64,000 nt of DNA, from positions 675,620 through 739,619 of the forward strand of contig NZ_FNVT01000002.1 in assembly GCF_900108335.1 (NCBI RefSeq), read 5' to 3'. The translations under genes and the position numbers were made by a program. The notes under the pieces were generated by a model. That model was not told where the DNA came from. It saw only the letters and a list, made by a program, of their open reading frames with translations, and searched no databases. Numbering within the stretch: the first letter of the stretch is position 1; the number at the start of each line of letters is the position of its first letter. Positions 8,630 through 17,691 of the stretch are shown one piece after another. Origin of the DNA: Nonomuraea solani. Its GTDB lineage: Bacteria > Actinomycetota > Actinomycetes > Streptosporangiales > Streptosporangiaceae.

Positions 8630-9996
8630 ACGGCCTTCCCCAGGCGGTGCTCGTACGGAGGGGGGCCTACCACGACTCGGTCACCCTCATGCGCGTCAGC
8701 CGGGCCCTGTCCGACCTGCCAGGCGTGGCGGCGGCCATGGTCGCCATGGCGACGGAGCTGAACGTCTCGATCCTGCTGGAGCTGGGCTTCAGCGTCCCGG
8801 AGACCGACCCGGGCGACCTCCTGATCGCCGTGCGCGCCACCGATACGGAGGCCACCATCGAGGCCGCCATAGAGGAGGCCGACCGGCAGCTCACCGCCGC
8901 CCGGCCGCAGGACGACGCGCCCACTGACCAGCCCCCGCTGACCACGCGCTCGGCGGCGCTCAGGGGCAGGGCCGATCTCGTCCTGGTCTCGACGCCGGGC
9001 GAGTACGCCTTCTTCGAGGCCCTGGACGCCATCGAGGCCGGCCTGCCCGTCATGATCTTCAGCGACGGCGTCTCCCTGGAGCGGGAGCGGCACCTGAAGG
9101 AACGGGCCGAGGCCAAGGGCATCCTGGTCATGGGCCCCGACTGCGGCACCGCCGTGATCGGCGGCGTCGGCCTGGGCTTCGCGAACGTCCTGACGCCGGG
9201 CCCCGTCGGCGTGGTGGCCGCGTCGGGCACGGGCGCGCAGCAGGTGACGTCCCTGCTCGACTGGGCGGGCGTCGGGGTCAGCCACGTGCTCGGCGTGGGC
9301 GGCAGGGACCTGTCGGCCGAGGTGGGCGGCCTGTCGGCGCGGCGCGCCCTGCGGCTGCTCGACGACGACCCGGCCACGGAGCTGATCGTGCTCGTCTCCA
9401 AGCCGCCGGCCCCGGAGGTGGCGCGGGCGCTCGAAGCGGAGCCGCTGCGCACGCCCGTCGTGCGGGCGCTGCTCGGCGCGGGCGCGCCCGACCTCACCGA
9501 GGCCACCGAGCGGGTCCTGCGCACCCTCGGCAGGCCGGTCCCTGAGTGGCCGTCCTGGCCGGGCGGGCGGCACGGAAGGGCCGCGTCCGGAAAGGTCAAG
9601 ACCATCAAGGGCCTGTACGCCGGAGGCACGCTGTGCCTGGAGGCCGCCGCCGTGGCCGGCACGGGCGACTTCGCGGACTACGGGGACGACGCCTACACCA
9701 GGGGCCGGGCGCACCCGATGATCGACCCGACGCTGCGTGTGGAGGCGCTCGGCCGCGCCCAGGAGACGGACGTGGTGCTCATGGACGTGGTCCTGGGCCA
9801 CGGCGCCGACCCCGATCCGGCCGCCTCGCTGGTGCACGCCGTCGCCCGTACCCCGGCCACGGTCGTGATCGCCCTGATCGGCACGGCGGGCGACCCGCAG
9901 GACCTTCACCGCCAGGCCACCGCCTTCCGCGAGGCGGGCGCGGCCGTGTTCGCCTCCAACGCCCAGGCCGCCCGCCACGCCAGGAGCCTCCTGTGA
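8626..9996 (+). CDS. fdrA: FdrA/AllF-like subunit of oxamate carbamoyltransferase
   Basis: FdrA-family protein (456 aa), distantly related to succinyl-CoA synthetase alpha/beta chains and formerly annotated as an acyl-CoA synthetase. In E. coli it is AllF, a subunit of oxamate carbamoyltransferase in anaerobic allantoin use. Visible are the nucleotide-binding-like segment VVAASGTGAQQVTSLL, the motif HVLGVGGRDLSAEVGG, and a C-terminal half carrying KGLYAGGTLCLEA. It starts with GTG at 8626 inside the stop of the DUF2877 gene. It is shorter than the E. coli protein (about 555 aa). There is no carbamate kinase in the window, so the fate of carbamoyl phosphate is open. Confidence 0.88.
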   Translation: MNGLPQAVLVRRGAYHDSVTLMRVSRALSDLPGVAAAMVAMATELNVSILLELGFSVPETDPGDLLIAVRATDTEATIEAAIEEADRQLTAARPQDDAPTDQPPLTTRSAALRGRADLVLVSTPGEYAFFEALDAIEAGLPVMIFSDGVSLERERHLKERAEAKGILVMGPDCGTAVIGGVGLGFANVLTPGPVGVVAASGTGAQQVTSLLDWAGVGVSHVLGVGGRDLSAEVGGLSARRALRLLDDDPATELIVLVSKPPAPEVARALEAEPLRTPVVRALLGAGAPDLTEATERVLRTLGRPVPEWPSWPGGRHGRAASGKVKTIKGLYAGGTLCLEAAAVAGTGDFADYGDDAYTRGRAHPMIDPTLRVEALGRAQETDVVLMDVVLGHGADPDPAASLVHAVARTPATVVIALIGTAGDPQDLHRQATAFREAGAAVFASNAQAARHARSLL

Positions 9997-11381
9997 ACCT
10001 GCTCGCCACCTCGCCCCGCGTGATCACGGTCGGGGCGGGGCTGCTCGACGAGTCGCTCAGGGCGCAGGCCGTACCGACGACGCCGGTGGCCTGGCGCCCG
10101 CCCCTGCCGGGCACCGAGCGGGCCCTGGCCACGGTGCTGGCCGGCCCGCGCCGGCGGGAGGCCAACGAGCGGGCGGTGAGCCGGCTGACGTCCGCGCGCC
10201 CGTACCTGGTGGGGGTGCGCAGGGCGTCCGAGGTGCTGGAGGAGGGGACGTTCCTGCACGCGGGCCCGCCCATCACATGGGAGCGGGCCTCGGGCCCGAT
10301 GCGCGGCGCGCTGATGGGCGCGATGCTGCTGGAGGGCCTGGCCGGCGACGAACGCGACGCGCGCGAGAAGCTGGCGGCGGGCACGGTCGCGCTGGAGCCC
10401 TGTCACGGGCGCGCCACCGTGGGCCCGATGGCGGGCGTGGTGAGCCCGTCGATGTGGCTGTTCGAGGTACGCGACGAGGAGCACGGCGGCACCGCCTACT
10501 GCTCGCTGAACGAGGGCCTGGGCAAGGTCCTGCGCTACGGCGCGTACGGGCCCGAGGTGCTCGACCGGCTGCGCTGGATGGACCGCGTGCTCGGCCCGTC
10601 CCTGGCGGCGACGCTGGAGCGTACGGGCCCGATCGACCTGCGCGCGCTGATGGCCCAGGCCCTGCAGATGGGCGACGAGCTGCACAACCGCAACCGCGCC
10701 GCCACCTCGCTCCTGCTGCGCGAGCTGGCCCCCGCCGTGGTCGAGGCCGCCCCGGGCGCGGCGGCGGAGGTGCTGCGCTTCATCAACGGCAACGACCACT
10801 TCTTCCTGAACGCCGGGATGGCCGCGGCCAAGGTGAGCACAGACGCGGCCCGCGACGTGCCCGGCTCGTCCCTGGTGGTCGCCATGGCGCGGAACGGCAC
10901 CGACTTCGGCGTCCAGGTGTCGGGCCTCGGCGGGCGCTGGTTCACCGGCCCGGCGGGCGTGCCCGACGGCCTCTACCTCGGCGCGTACGGGCCCGATGAC
11001 GCGAACCCCGACATCGGCGACTCCACGATCACCGAGACGTCGGGCCTGGGCGGGTTCGCGATGGCGGCCTCGCCGGCCATCGTGCGGTTCGTGGGCGGCG
11101 ACGTGGCCGACGCGGTCAGGGCGACGCGCTCCATGTACGAGATCACGCTCGCCGAGCACCCGGTGTACCAGATTCCTGGGCTCGGTTTCCGGGGCACGCC
11201 GGTCGGCATCGACGTGACGCTCGTGGCCAGGACCGGCCTGCTGCCCGTGGTGAACACCGGCATAGCGGGCCGCGTCGCAGGTACAGGACAAGTAGGAGCC
11301 GGCCTGGTCAAGCCTCCTGCCGAAGCGTTCATCTCCGCATTGATCGCTTTGGCGGACGAAGTAAGTGATCCATTTGAATAG
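9993..11381 (+). CDS. allG: DUF1116 protein, AllG-like subunit of oxamate carbamoyltransferase
   Basis: DUF1116-family protein (462 aa), homologue of E. coli YlbE/AllG, the third oxamate carbamoyltransferase component. Conserved stretches include CHGRATVGPMAGVVSPSMW, the segment QMGDELHNRNRAATSLLLRE and NGNDHFFLNAGMAAAK. The GTG start at 9993 overlaps the TGA of fdrA. The C-terminal codons become less GC-rich, and a 126-base gap with lower GC follows before the kinase gene. The catalytic residues of this family are not recognisable to me; function is inferred from the conserved three-gene set. Confidence 0.88.
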   Translation: MNLLATSPRVITVGAGLLDESLRAQAVPTTPVAWRPPLPGTERALATVLAGPRRREANERAVSRLTSARPYLVGVRRASEVLEEGTFLHAGPPITWERASGPMRGALMGAMLLEGLAGDERDAREKLAAGTVALEPCHGRATVGPMAGVVSPSMWLFEVRDEEHGGTAYCSLNEGLGKVLRYGAYGPEVLDRLRWMDRVLGPSLAATLERTGPIDLRALMAQALQMGDELHNRNRAATSLLLRELAPAVVEAAPGAAAEVLRFINGNDHFFLNAGMAAAKVSTDAARDVPGSSLVVAMARNGTDFGVQVSGLGGRWFTGPAGVPDGLYLGAYGPDDANPDIGDSTITETSGLGGFAMAASPAIVRFVGGDVADAVRATRSMYEITLAEHPVYQIPGLGFRGTPVGIDVTLVARTGLLPVVNTGIAGRVAGTGQVGAGLVKPPAEAFISALIALADEVSDPFE

Positions 11382-11531
11382 CGAAATATCCGTATGTCAA
11401 GCCCCTTGTAAGACAGTGTCAGCTTTCCTTGCGGACTAACCGCCGATATCGTGACGAACCTCAGGCCAACGGAAATCTGCAAGTAGCGTGATAGACGCAC
11501 GTGACGGATGAGGCGAGATGGGGGCGGGAAC

Positions 11532-13655
11532 ATGGCAGCCGACCGCTTGCTCAGCGGATCCGGCCCAGAGGGAGACGCCGCGGGGGGCGCCTCGCAGAGC
11601 CAGGGGCGCCTGATCGGCCGGCGTTACCGGTTGATGTCGCCCGTCGGCAGAGGCGGCATGGGCATGGTGTGGCACGCGCATGACGTGCTGCTCGACCGCG
11701 ACGTGGCGGTCAAGGAGCTGATCCTGCCCTATGGGCTCGACCGCGCGGGCATGCAGGTGGCGCACCGGCGGATGCTGCGCGAGGCCAGGTCGGCCGCGCG
11801 GCTGACCCATCCCGGCATCGTGACCGTCCACGACGTGGTCGAGGAGGACGGCCGGCCCTGGATCGTGATGGAGCTGGTCCGGGCGTGGTCGCTGGAGCAA
11901 GCCGTACGCCAGAGCGGCCCGCTGCCGGTGGTCCAGGCCGCCGAGATCGGCATCCGGGTGCTCGACGCGCTCAGGCACGCGCACGCGGCCGGGATCCTGC
12001 ACCGCGACATCAAGCCGGGCAACGTGCTGCTGACCTCGGACCGGGTGGTGCTGACCGACTTCGGCATCGCCGCCATAGAGGGCGACGTCACGATCACGCA
12101 GACCGGGCTCCTCATGGGGTCGCCGGCGTACATCCCGCCGGAGCGCCTGTCCGGGCAGCCGATCACGCAGGCCGCCGACCTGTGGTCGTTCGGCGCCACC
12201 CTGTACGCCGCCGTCGAGGGCCGCCCGCCCTACGAGGGGCCCGACCCCGTCGCGGTGCTCGGCTCGGTGCTCACCCAGGCCCCCATCACGCCACAGCGGG
12301 CCGGCTCGCTGATGCCGGTGATCGAGGGCCTGCTGCGCAAGAACCCGGCCGAGCGGCTGACCGCGCAGCAGGTCACCGAGATGCTGGAGGCGGTGCTGCG
12401 CGCGCACGGCTCCGCCCGGCCGCGCCCGCCCGAGACGCTGCCCAGCCAGGCCGACCCCACGCCGGCCGGGCTGCTGCCGCCGCTGGACACGCCGTCGGGG
12501 CCGATGCCGTCGCGGATCGTGGAGACGCCCTCGGGGCCGGTACGCGTGCCGTACGACCCGCTGAACAGCCCGTCCGGCGGCTACTCGATGCCCTACGACG
12601 GCATGACGAGCCCGTCGGGCAGCCACCGCACCGACGCGCTGCCGCCGTTGCCACGCGCCTACGACTCGATGGCCGGCTCCTACGACTCCCTGGCCGGTTC
12701 GTCGGGCCCGTACGACTCGCTGTCGAGCCCGTCGGGCCCCCAGTCCAGGCAGCCGTTCGGCGCGCCGCCCGGTCTGGGCCCGAACCGGATCAGCCCGGAC
12801 GCGGACGACGACCTGGACGGCTCCTCGGGCCCCCGGCCGCAGCCGATCCTGCCGCTGACCACGGACAGCCGCACCTCGTCGGCCGCCACCCCCTGGCCCC
12901 TGGCCTCGCCCGACGACCTGCGCGAGCAGTCGCGCGACCTGTCGCACGACATCGGCCGCAGCCGCCTGGCCACGCTGCCCAGCGCCGGGCCCGGCGGCCC
13001 CCGCACGGGCAAGAGCCGGCGGCGGCCGGAGGAGGACGACTTCGGCGGCGACGGGCCGCCCAGGATGCTCCTGATCCTCGGCGGGGTGGCGGCGGTGGCC
13101 GTCGTCGTGGGCGCCGTGCTGATCATCATGACGAGCGGCTCCGGCGAGGCGCCGCCGGTCACGGCGGCCTCCACCGTCCAGAGCGCCACGACGGAGAGCG
13201 GCTCGGCGCCCTCGGCCGCCCCCGACGGCTACAAGGCCCACACCCCGGCCGGGTTCTCGGCCGCCGTACCGGAGACCTGGAGGCTGGCGGCCTCCGGCGG
13301 CGTGGCCACGTTCAGCGGGCCGAAGGACTCCGGCATGCGGATCGTGGTGGAGCGGGCGACCCCGCAGGCCGACGGCGGGCTGTCCGAGCTGGGCCGGCAG
13401 GAGGCCGACGGCGGGCTGGAGAGCTACATCCAGGTGCAACTGCAGGCCGTGGAGGGCTACCGCGACTGGCAGGCCGCCGACTGGGAGTACACCTACACGA
13501 CCCCCAACGGCGTCCCCATGCACGCCCTGACCCGGTACGTCTCCATCGGCGACACCGCCGCCTTCAAGATCACGTTCGACCTGCCCGAGCTCAAGTGGGA
13601 CGACCAGGCCGACACCCGCAAGGTGTTCCTCGACACGTTCCGGCAGTCCACCTGA
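11532..13655 (+). CDS. Transmembrane Ser/Thr protein kinase (PknB type)
   Basis: Hanks-type kinase of 707 aa. The cytoplasmic kinase domain has the Gly-rich loop VGRGGMGMVW, the ATP lysine in VAVKEL (Lys61), the catalytic loop HRDIKPGN (about 157-164) and DFG (176-178). A Pro/Ser/Gly-rich linker with repeated SPSG and PYDS/SYDSL units follows (about 320-440), then a single membrane span near 511-533 and an extracytoplasmic domain of about 170 residues that may sense a ligand. I prefer the ATG at 11532 (gggcggga upstream); an ATG at 11508 in the same frame is the alternative. The substrate is unknown. Confidence 0.93.
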   Translation: MAADRLLSGSGPEGDAAGGASQSQGRLIGRRYRLMSPVGRGGMGMVWHAHDVLLDRDVAVKELILPYGLDRAGMQVAHRRMLREARSAARLTHPGIVTVHDVVEEDGRPWIVMELVRAWSLEQAVRQSGPLPVVQAAEIGIRVLDALRHAHAAGILHRDIKPGNVLLTSDRVVLTDFGIAAIEGDVTITQTGLLMGSPAYIPPERLSGQPITQAADLWSFGATLYAAVEGRPPYEGPDPVAVLGSVLTQAPITPQRAGSLMPVIEGLLRKNPAERLTAQQVTEMLEAVLRAHGSARPRPPETLPSQADPTPAGLLPPLDTPSGPMPSRIVETPSGPVRVPYDPLNSPSGGYSMPYDGMTSPSGSHRTDALPPLPRAYDSMAGSYDSLAGSSGPYDSLSSPSGPQSRQPFGAPPGLGPNRISPDADDDLDGSSGPRPQPILPLTTDSRTSSAATPWPLASPDDLREQSRDLSHDIGRSRLATLPSAGPGGPRTGKSRRRPEEDDFGGDGPPRMLLILGGVAAVAVVVGAVLIIMTSGSGEAPPVTAASTVQSATTESGSAPSAAPDGYKAHTPAGFSAAVPETWRLAASGGVATFSGPKDSGMRIVVERATPQADGGLSELGRQEADGGLESYIQVQLQAVEGYRDWQAADWEYTYTTPNGVPMHALTRYVSIGDTAAFKITFDLPELKWDDQADTRKVFLDTFRQST

Positions 13656-13663
13656 GCGCCGAA

Positions 13664-13693
13664 TTGCACCGATCAGTCCAAAACGGGTAGCGT
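13664..13693 (+). promoter_or_regulatory. tetR promoter (TTGCAC-N18-TAGCGT) with TetR operator copy 1
   Basis: -35 TTGCAC (13664-13669) and -10 TAGCGT (13688-13693). The 22 bases 13664-13685 match 14292-14313 before the MFS gene at 17 of 22 positions, and all five differences are transitions. The operator fills the spacer, so binding would block RNA polymerase. The -10 ends 7 bases before the ATG, implying a leaderless mRNA. Confidence 0.7.
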
Positions 13694-13700
13694 ACGAGTC

Positions 13701-14273
13701 ATGGCGCGACCGAGGAAGTTCGAGGAGACCCGTGCGGTCGAGGCGGCCATGCGCGCGTTCTGGGCGGCCGGCTACGAGGCCACCTCGACGCAGGACCTGT
13801 GCGCGGCCACCGGGCTCGGGCGCAGCAGCATCTACAACACCTTCGCGAGCAAGCACGACCTGTACGAGAAGGCGCTGCGGCACTACATGAACGACCGCAA
13901 CGCCCGCCTCGCCGAGCTGATGGCGCGCGACCTGCCGGCCAGGGAGAAGATCAGGACCGTGCTGTGGTGGGCGGTCGAGCCGGACCCCGCCGAGCCGCCC
14001 GGCTGCCTGGTGGTCAACTCGCTGGTCGAGCTGGCCCCGCGCGACCGGGCGGTGGCCGAGCTGCTGCGGCAGGACACCGCGAGGCGCGTCGAGCTGGTCA
14101 GGTCGGCGCTCGAAACCGGCCGCGCCCGCGGCGAGATCGACCCGGGCAAGGACCCGCTCGCCCTGGCGCGCTTCGTCGCGGCCACGGTCAGCGGCCTGCG
14201 CGTCGCCACCCGTGGCGGGGCTGACCGGGCGGAGCTCGAGTCGATCGCGAACACCGCGCTGGGCGTGCTCTGA
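13701..14273 (+). CDS. TetR/AcrR-family repressor of the adjacent MFS exporter
   Basis: TetR-type repressor (190 aa). The N-terminal helix-turn-helix spans about residues 8-55 (TSTQDLCAATGLGRSSIYNTF); the C-terminal part is a ligand domain of the TetR_C type seen in AcrR/YcdC-like repressors. It reads from an apparently leaderless promoter that contains its likely operator, and the MFS gene 52 bases downstream has a near-identical operator. This is a classic drug-responsive repressor-pump module. The inducer is unknown. Confidence 0.93.
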   Translation: MARPRKFEETRAVEAAMRAFWAAGYEATSTQDLCAATGLGRSSIYNTFASKHDLYEKALRHYMNDRNARLAELMARDLPAREKIRTVLWWAVEPDPAEPPGCLVVNSLVELAPRDRAVAELLRQDTARRVELVRSALETGRARGEIDPGKDPLALARFVAATVSGLRVATRGGADRAELESIANTALGVL

Positions 14274-14291
14274 CTTTTTCGTGCCCTTGTT

Positions 14292-14313
14292 TTGTACTGA
14301 TCAATCTAAAATG
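14292..14313 (+). promoter_or_regulatory. TetR operator copy 2, upstream of MFS exporter
   Basis: The core TGATCA with flanks (ttgtactgatcaatctaaaa) repeats the operator before tetR. It ends 12 bases before the exporter ATG and overlaps a possible -10 (TAAAAT), so the repressor would control both genes. Confidence 0.65.
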
Positions 14314-14325
14314 AAGGGGGTCGCC

Positions 14326-15525
14326 ATGCCGTTGGCGGTCTACATCCTCGGACTGTCGATCTTCGCTCAGGGCACCTCGGAGCTGATGCTGGCCGGGTTC
14401 CTGCCCGAGATGGCCACCGACCTGGGGGTGTCGGTGCCGGAGGCGGGGCTGCTGATCTCGGCGTTCGCGATCGGGATGCTGGTGGGCGCGCCGGTGCTGG
14501 CCGCGCTCACGCTGCGCCTGCCCCGGCGTACGGTGCTGCTGGCGTTCATGGCGATCTTCGCCCTGTCGCACGTCGCGGGCGCGCTGACGTCGAGCTACGG
14601 CATGTTGTTCGCCACCCGCGTGGTGGGCGCCTTCGTCTACGCCGGTTTCTGGGCCGTGGCGGCCGGCACCGCGATCGGCCTGGTGCCGGCCAACGCCCGC
14701 GCCAAGGCGATGAGCGTGCTGGCCGGCGGGCTGACGGTGGCCACCATCATCGGGCTGTCGCTGGGCACGGTCATCGGGCAGCACCTCGGCTGGCGGGCGG
14801 CGTTCTGGGCGGTCGCGGGGCTGTCGGCGCTGGCGGGCGTCGGCGTGCTCCTGACCATCCCCGGTGGGCGACCCGAGGCGGGGGCGGTGCCGCGCGTGTC
14901 CGCCGAACTGCGCGCGATGGTCAACCCTCGGCTCTGGCTCGCGTACGGCACCACCGCCCTCACCACCGGCGCCCTGCTGTCCAGCTTCAGCTACCTGAGC
15001 GCGCTGCTCGTCGGCACCACGGGCCTGGACTCCGCCTGGGTGCCCGCCGTGCTCGCCCTGTACGGGGCCGGCGCCCTCATCGGGATCACCATCGGCGGCC
15101 GGATCGCCGACGCGCGGCCGTTCACCGTCCTGTTCACCGGCGTGACCGGCCTCATCCTGACCTCGGCGGCCCTGGCCGCGTCCGCGCCGGTCGCGCTCCT
15201 GACGGTGCCGCTGGTCTTCCTGCTGGGCGCGTTCGGCTTCGGCACCAACCCCGCGCTCAACGCCCGCCCCTTCGCCCTGGCCAGGAACGCCCCCACGCTG
15301 GCCGCCGCCTTGAACGTCTCCTCGTTCAACGTGGGCATCACGGCCGGTCCCTGGCTGGGCGGGCTGGCCATCGCCGGGGGCCTCGGTTACCCGTCCGTCG
15401 CCTGGATCGGCGCCGCGATCGGCGTGGCCGCCCTCGGTGCCGTGGCGCTGTCCGCGGGCCTGGCCCGGACGAGCGTCGCGCACCAGGAAAGGGCCGAGGT
15501 GGGTGAGATACGGTCGGCCGTATGA
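14326..15525 (+). CDS. MFS drug exporter (DHA1 family, Cmx/CmlR-like)
   Basis: Major facilitator of 399 aa with about 12 membrane spans. The first helix carries GTSELMLAGFLPEMATDLGV, typical of the AraJ/Cmx/NepI group of DHA1 exporters; the loop 2-3 region is LTLRLPRRTVLLAFM. The ATG at 14326 has aggggg five bases upstream and is preferred over the in-frame ATG at 14311. It is probably an antiporter of chloramphenicol-like or other small toxic compounds, repressed by the TetR next door. Its stop overlaps the start of the MOSC gene. Confidence 0.92.
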   Translation: MPLAVYILGLSIFAQGTSELMLAGFLPEMATDLGVSVPEAGLLISAFAIGMLVGAPVLAALTLRLPRRTVLLAFMAIFALSHVAGALTSSYGMLFATRVVGAFVYAGFWAVAAGTAIGLVPANARAKAMSVLAGGLTVATIIGLSLGTVIGQHLGWRAAFWAVAGLSALAGVGVLLTIPGGRPEAGAVPRVSAELRAMVNPRLWLAYGTTALTTGALLSSFSYLSALLVGTTGLDSAWVPAVLALYGAGALIGITIGGRIADARPFTVLFTGVTGLILTSAALAASAPVALLTVPLVFLLGAFGFGTNPALNARPFALARNAPTLAAALNVSSFNVGITAGPWLGGLAIAGGLGYPSVAWIGAAIGVAALGAVALSAGLARTSVAHQERAEVGEIRSAV

Positions 15526-16337
15526 AGCTGGGGAGCATCCACTTTTATCCCGTGAAGTCAACCGCCGGGCACGAGGTCGCGGCGGCCGAGGTGGAGCCGT
15601 GGGGGCTGGCCGGTGACCGGCGCTACCTCGTCGTCGGTGAGCGCGGCACGCTCCTCACCGCCCGCGACGAGCCGCGCCTGCTGGCCTGCGTCGCCCGGCT
15701 GGACGGCGACGAGCTCACGCTGACCGGCCCGCACGCCCCTCCGCTGCGGGTGGTGCCGGGCACCGTGCGCTCCGAGGTCAGCGTGTGGCGTACCCCGGTG
15801 GAGCTCACCGACTGCGGGGACGCGGCGGCCGAGTGGCTGTCCGGGCTGGTGGGGCAGCGGGCGAGGCTCAAGTGGCTGGACGATCCGGCCCGGCGTCCCG
15901 TCGACCCCGCGTACGGGCGGGCCGGCGACCGGGTCAGCCTGGCCGACGGCTACCCGCTGCTGCTCACCACGACCGCCTCGCTCGCCCGGCTCAACGACTG
16001 GATCGTCGAGACCGCGCTCGAACGGGGTGAGGAGCCGCCCAAGCCGCTGCCCATGCACCGGTTCCGGCCGAACGTGGTGATCGACGGAGCGGGCACGCCG
16101 TTCGCGGAGGACGAGTGGAAGCGCCTGCGCGTCGGCGAGGTGGAGTTCCGGGTGACGAAGGGCTGCGACCGCTGCGTGCTGACCACGATCGACACCGCCA
16201 CCTACCAGAAGGGCAAGGAGCCCATCAGGACGCTCGCCAGGCACCGCAGGCGCGACGGCAAGGTCTGGTTCGGAATCAACCTGATCCCGGACGGACGCGG
16301 CCGGATCGTCCAAGGGGATCCCGTCACCATTCTCTAG
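15522..16337 (+). CDS. MOSC-domain protein (YcbX-like, N-terminal beta-barrel plus MOSC)
   Basis: A 271-residue protein with an N-terminal MOSC_N beta-barrel (KLGSIHFYPVKSTAGHEV) and a C-terminal MOSC domain. The conserved MOSC cysteine is in TKGCDRCVLTTID, and the preceding FRPNVVIDG is family-typical. MOSC proteins such as YcbX and mARC bind the molybdenum cofactor and reduce N-hydroxylated compounds; that activity here is by homology. It overlaps the exporter stop (ATGA), so export and reductive detoxification of a compound may be linked. Confidence 0.9.
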   Translation: MKLGSIHFYPVKSTAGHEVAAAEVEPWGLAGDRRYLVVGERGTLLTARDEPRLLACVARLDGDELTLTGPHAPPLRVVPGTVRSEVSVWRTPVELTDCGDAAAEWLSGLVGQRARLKWLDDPARRPVDPAYGRAGDRVSLADGYPLLLTTTASLARLNDWIVETALERGEEPPKPLPMHRFRPNVVIDGAGTPFAEDEWKRLRVGEVEFRVTKGCDRCVLTTIDTATYQKGKEPIRTLARHRRRDGKVWFGINLIPDGRGRIVQGDPVTIL

Positions 16338-16346
16338 CTTTCCCGA

Positions 16347-16371
16347 TAAAGAGGGTTCACTGTCCTCTTTA
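16347..16371 (+). terminator. Hairpin TAAAGAGG / CCTCTTTA after MOSC gene
   Basis: Perfect 8-bp stem with a 9-base loop, 10 bases after the MOSC stop. There is no long T tract, but the position suggests termination of the tetR-MFS-MOSC transcript. Confidence 0.5.
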
Positions 16372-16404
16372 GGGCGATGTTAGGGGTTATGCGAGACTTC
16401 ACGG

Positions 16405-17682
16405 GTGACGAGTGCCCCCACACAGCCCACCATCTCTTCCTCTGACCGGATTCGGAACGTCCAGCGCCGCACTCTGGCGGTTCTGTCCGCCGCGCAGATC
16501 GTGGGCGGGGTGGGAGTGGCCGTCGGGCTGGCGCTGAGCTCGGTGGTGGTCGCCGACCTGTCGGGCTCCACCGTCATCAGCGGCTTCGCGGGCACGGCCA
16601 CCGTGCTCGGCGCGGCGCTGCTGGCCCTGCCGACGGCCAAGGCGTCGGGCAGCGGCGGCCGCCGCCTGGGCCTGTCGCTGGCGTACGTCGCGGCGCTGGC
16701 GGGCTGCGCGATCTCGGTGCTCGCCATCAGCCTGCGTACGTGGCCGCTGCTGCTGGCCGGCCTGGTCCTGGTGGGCGGCGGCAGCGCGGGCACCCTGGCG
16801 GCCCGCTACTCGGCGACCGACCTGGCGCCCAAGGGCCGCGCGGCCCGGCACCTGTCGCTGGTCGTCTGGGCCTCCACGATCGGCTCCGTGGCCGGGCCCA
16901 ACCTGGCCAAGCCCGCCGACCAGATCGGCATGCGGTTCGGGCTGGTGGAGAACGCGGGGCCGTTCGCGTTCGCGGCGCTGGCGTTCGCCCTGGCGTTGGT
17001 CGTCATCGTCGGCTTCCTGCGGCCGGACCCGCTCCTGCTGGCCCGCGACCTCGACGGCACGCGCGAGGCCGGCCCCGGGCGCGGCCGGACGATCAGGACC
17101 GCCTGGGAGACCCTGCGCGCGAACCCGATGGCCCGGCGGGCCCTCGTCATGATCGCGGTCAGCCATACGGCGATGGTGTCCGTCATGTCCATGACCCCGG
17201 TCAAACTCCACCACGACGGCGCGAACCTGGACGTCATCGGCCTGGTGATCAGCCTGCACATCGCCGGGATGTACGTACTGTCGCCGGTCGTGGGCTGGCT
17301 GGCCGACAAGGCGGGCAAGGTGCCCGTGCTGGTGCTCGGCACGGCCCTGCTCCTGGCCGCCGCCGCGCTGGCCGGCACCGCCGGGCACCGGGTGGGGCAG
17401 GTGACGGCGGCGCTGGTGCTGCTCGGACTGGGCTGGTCGTGCGGCCTGGTGGCCGGCTCGGCGCTGGTCACGGAGTCGGTGCCGGTGGAGCGGCGCCCGG
17501 CCGTCCAGGGGCTGTCGGACCTGCTGATGAACATCTGCGGCGCCACCGGCACGATCGTGGCCGGCGCGATCGTGGGCCTGCTCGGCTACGGCGTGCTGGG
17601 CCTGGTCGTGGGCGTGATGGTCGCCCTCGCGGGCCTGTGGCTCACCGCGGTCCGGCGCCGCGGCCCGGTGGCGTCAACGTAG
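16405..17682 (+). CDS. MFS transporter
   Basis: Second major facilitator in the window (425 aa, about 12 spans), unrelated in detail to the one at 14.3 kb. Starts with GTG. The N-terminal tail is Thr/Ser-rich, and loop 2-3 is short; motif A is seen in the second half as GWLADKAGKVPVLVLG. Substrate unknown; the fold resembles actinobacterial YfcJ-like or drug-efflux members. It ends 9 bases from the convergent polymerase gene, with no room for a separate terminator. Confidence 0.88.
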   Translation: MTSAPTQPTISSSDRIRNVQRRTLAVLSAAQIVGGVGVAVGLALSSVVVADLSGSTVISGFAGTATVLGAALLALPTAKASGSGGRRLGLSLAYVAALAGCAISVLAISLRTWPLLLAGLVLVGGGSAGTLAARYSATDLAPKGRAARHLSLVVWASTIGSVAGPNLAKPADQIGMRFGLVENAGPFAFAALAFALALVVIVGFLRPDPLLLARDLDGTREAGPGRGRTIRTAWETLRANPMARRALVMIAVSHTAMVSVMSMTPVKLHHDGANLDVIGLVISLHIAGMYVLSPVVGWLADKAGKVPVLVLGTALLLAAAALAGTAGHRVGQVTAALVLLGLGWSCGLVAGSALVTESVPVERRPAVQGLSDLLMNICGATGTIVAGAIVGLLGYGVLGLVVGVMVALAGLWLTAVRRRGPVAST

Positions 17683-17691
17683 AACCGGCCG

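Noticed and set aside
11436..13883. A long minus-strand frame opposite the Ser/Thr kinase
   Set aside because: It is the antisense of a clear kinase with intact catalytic motifs and shows no recognisable domain.
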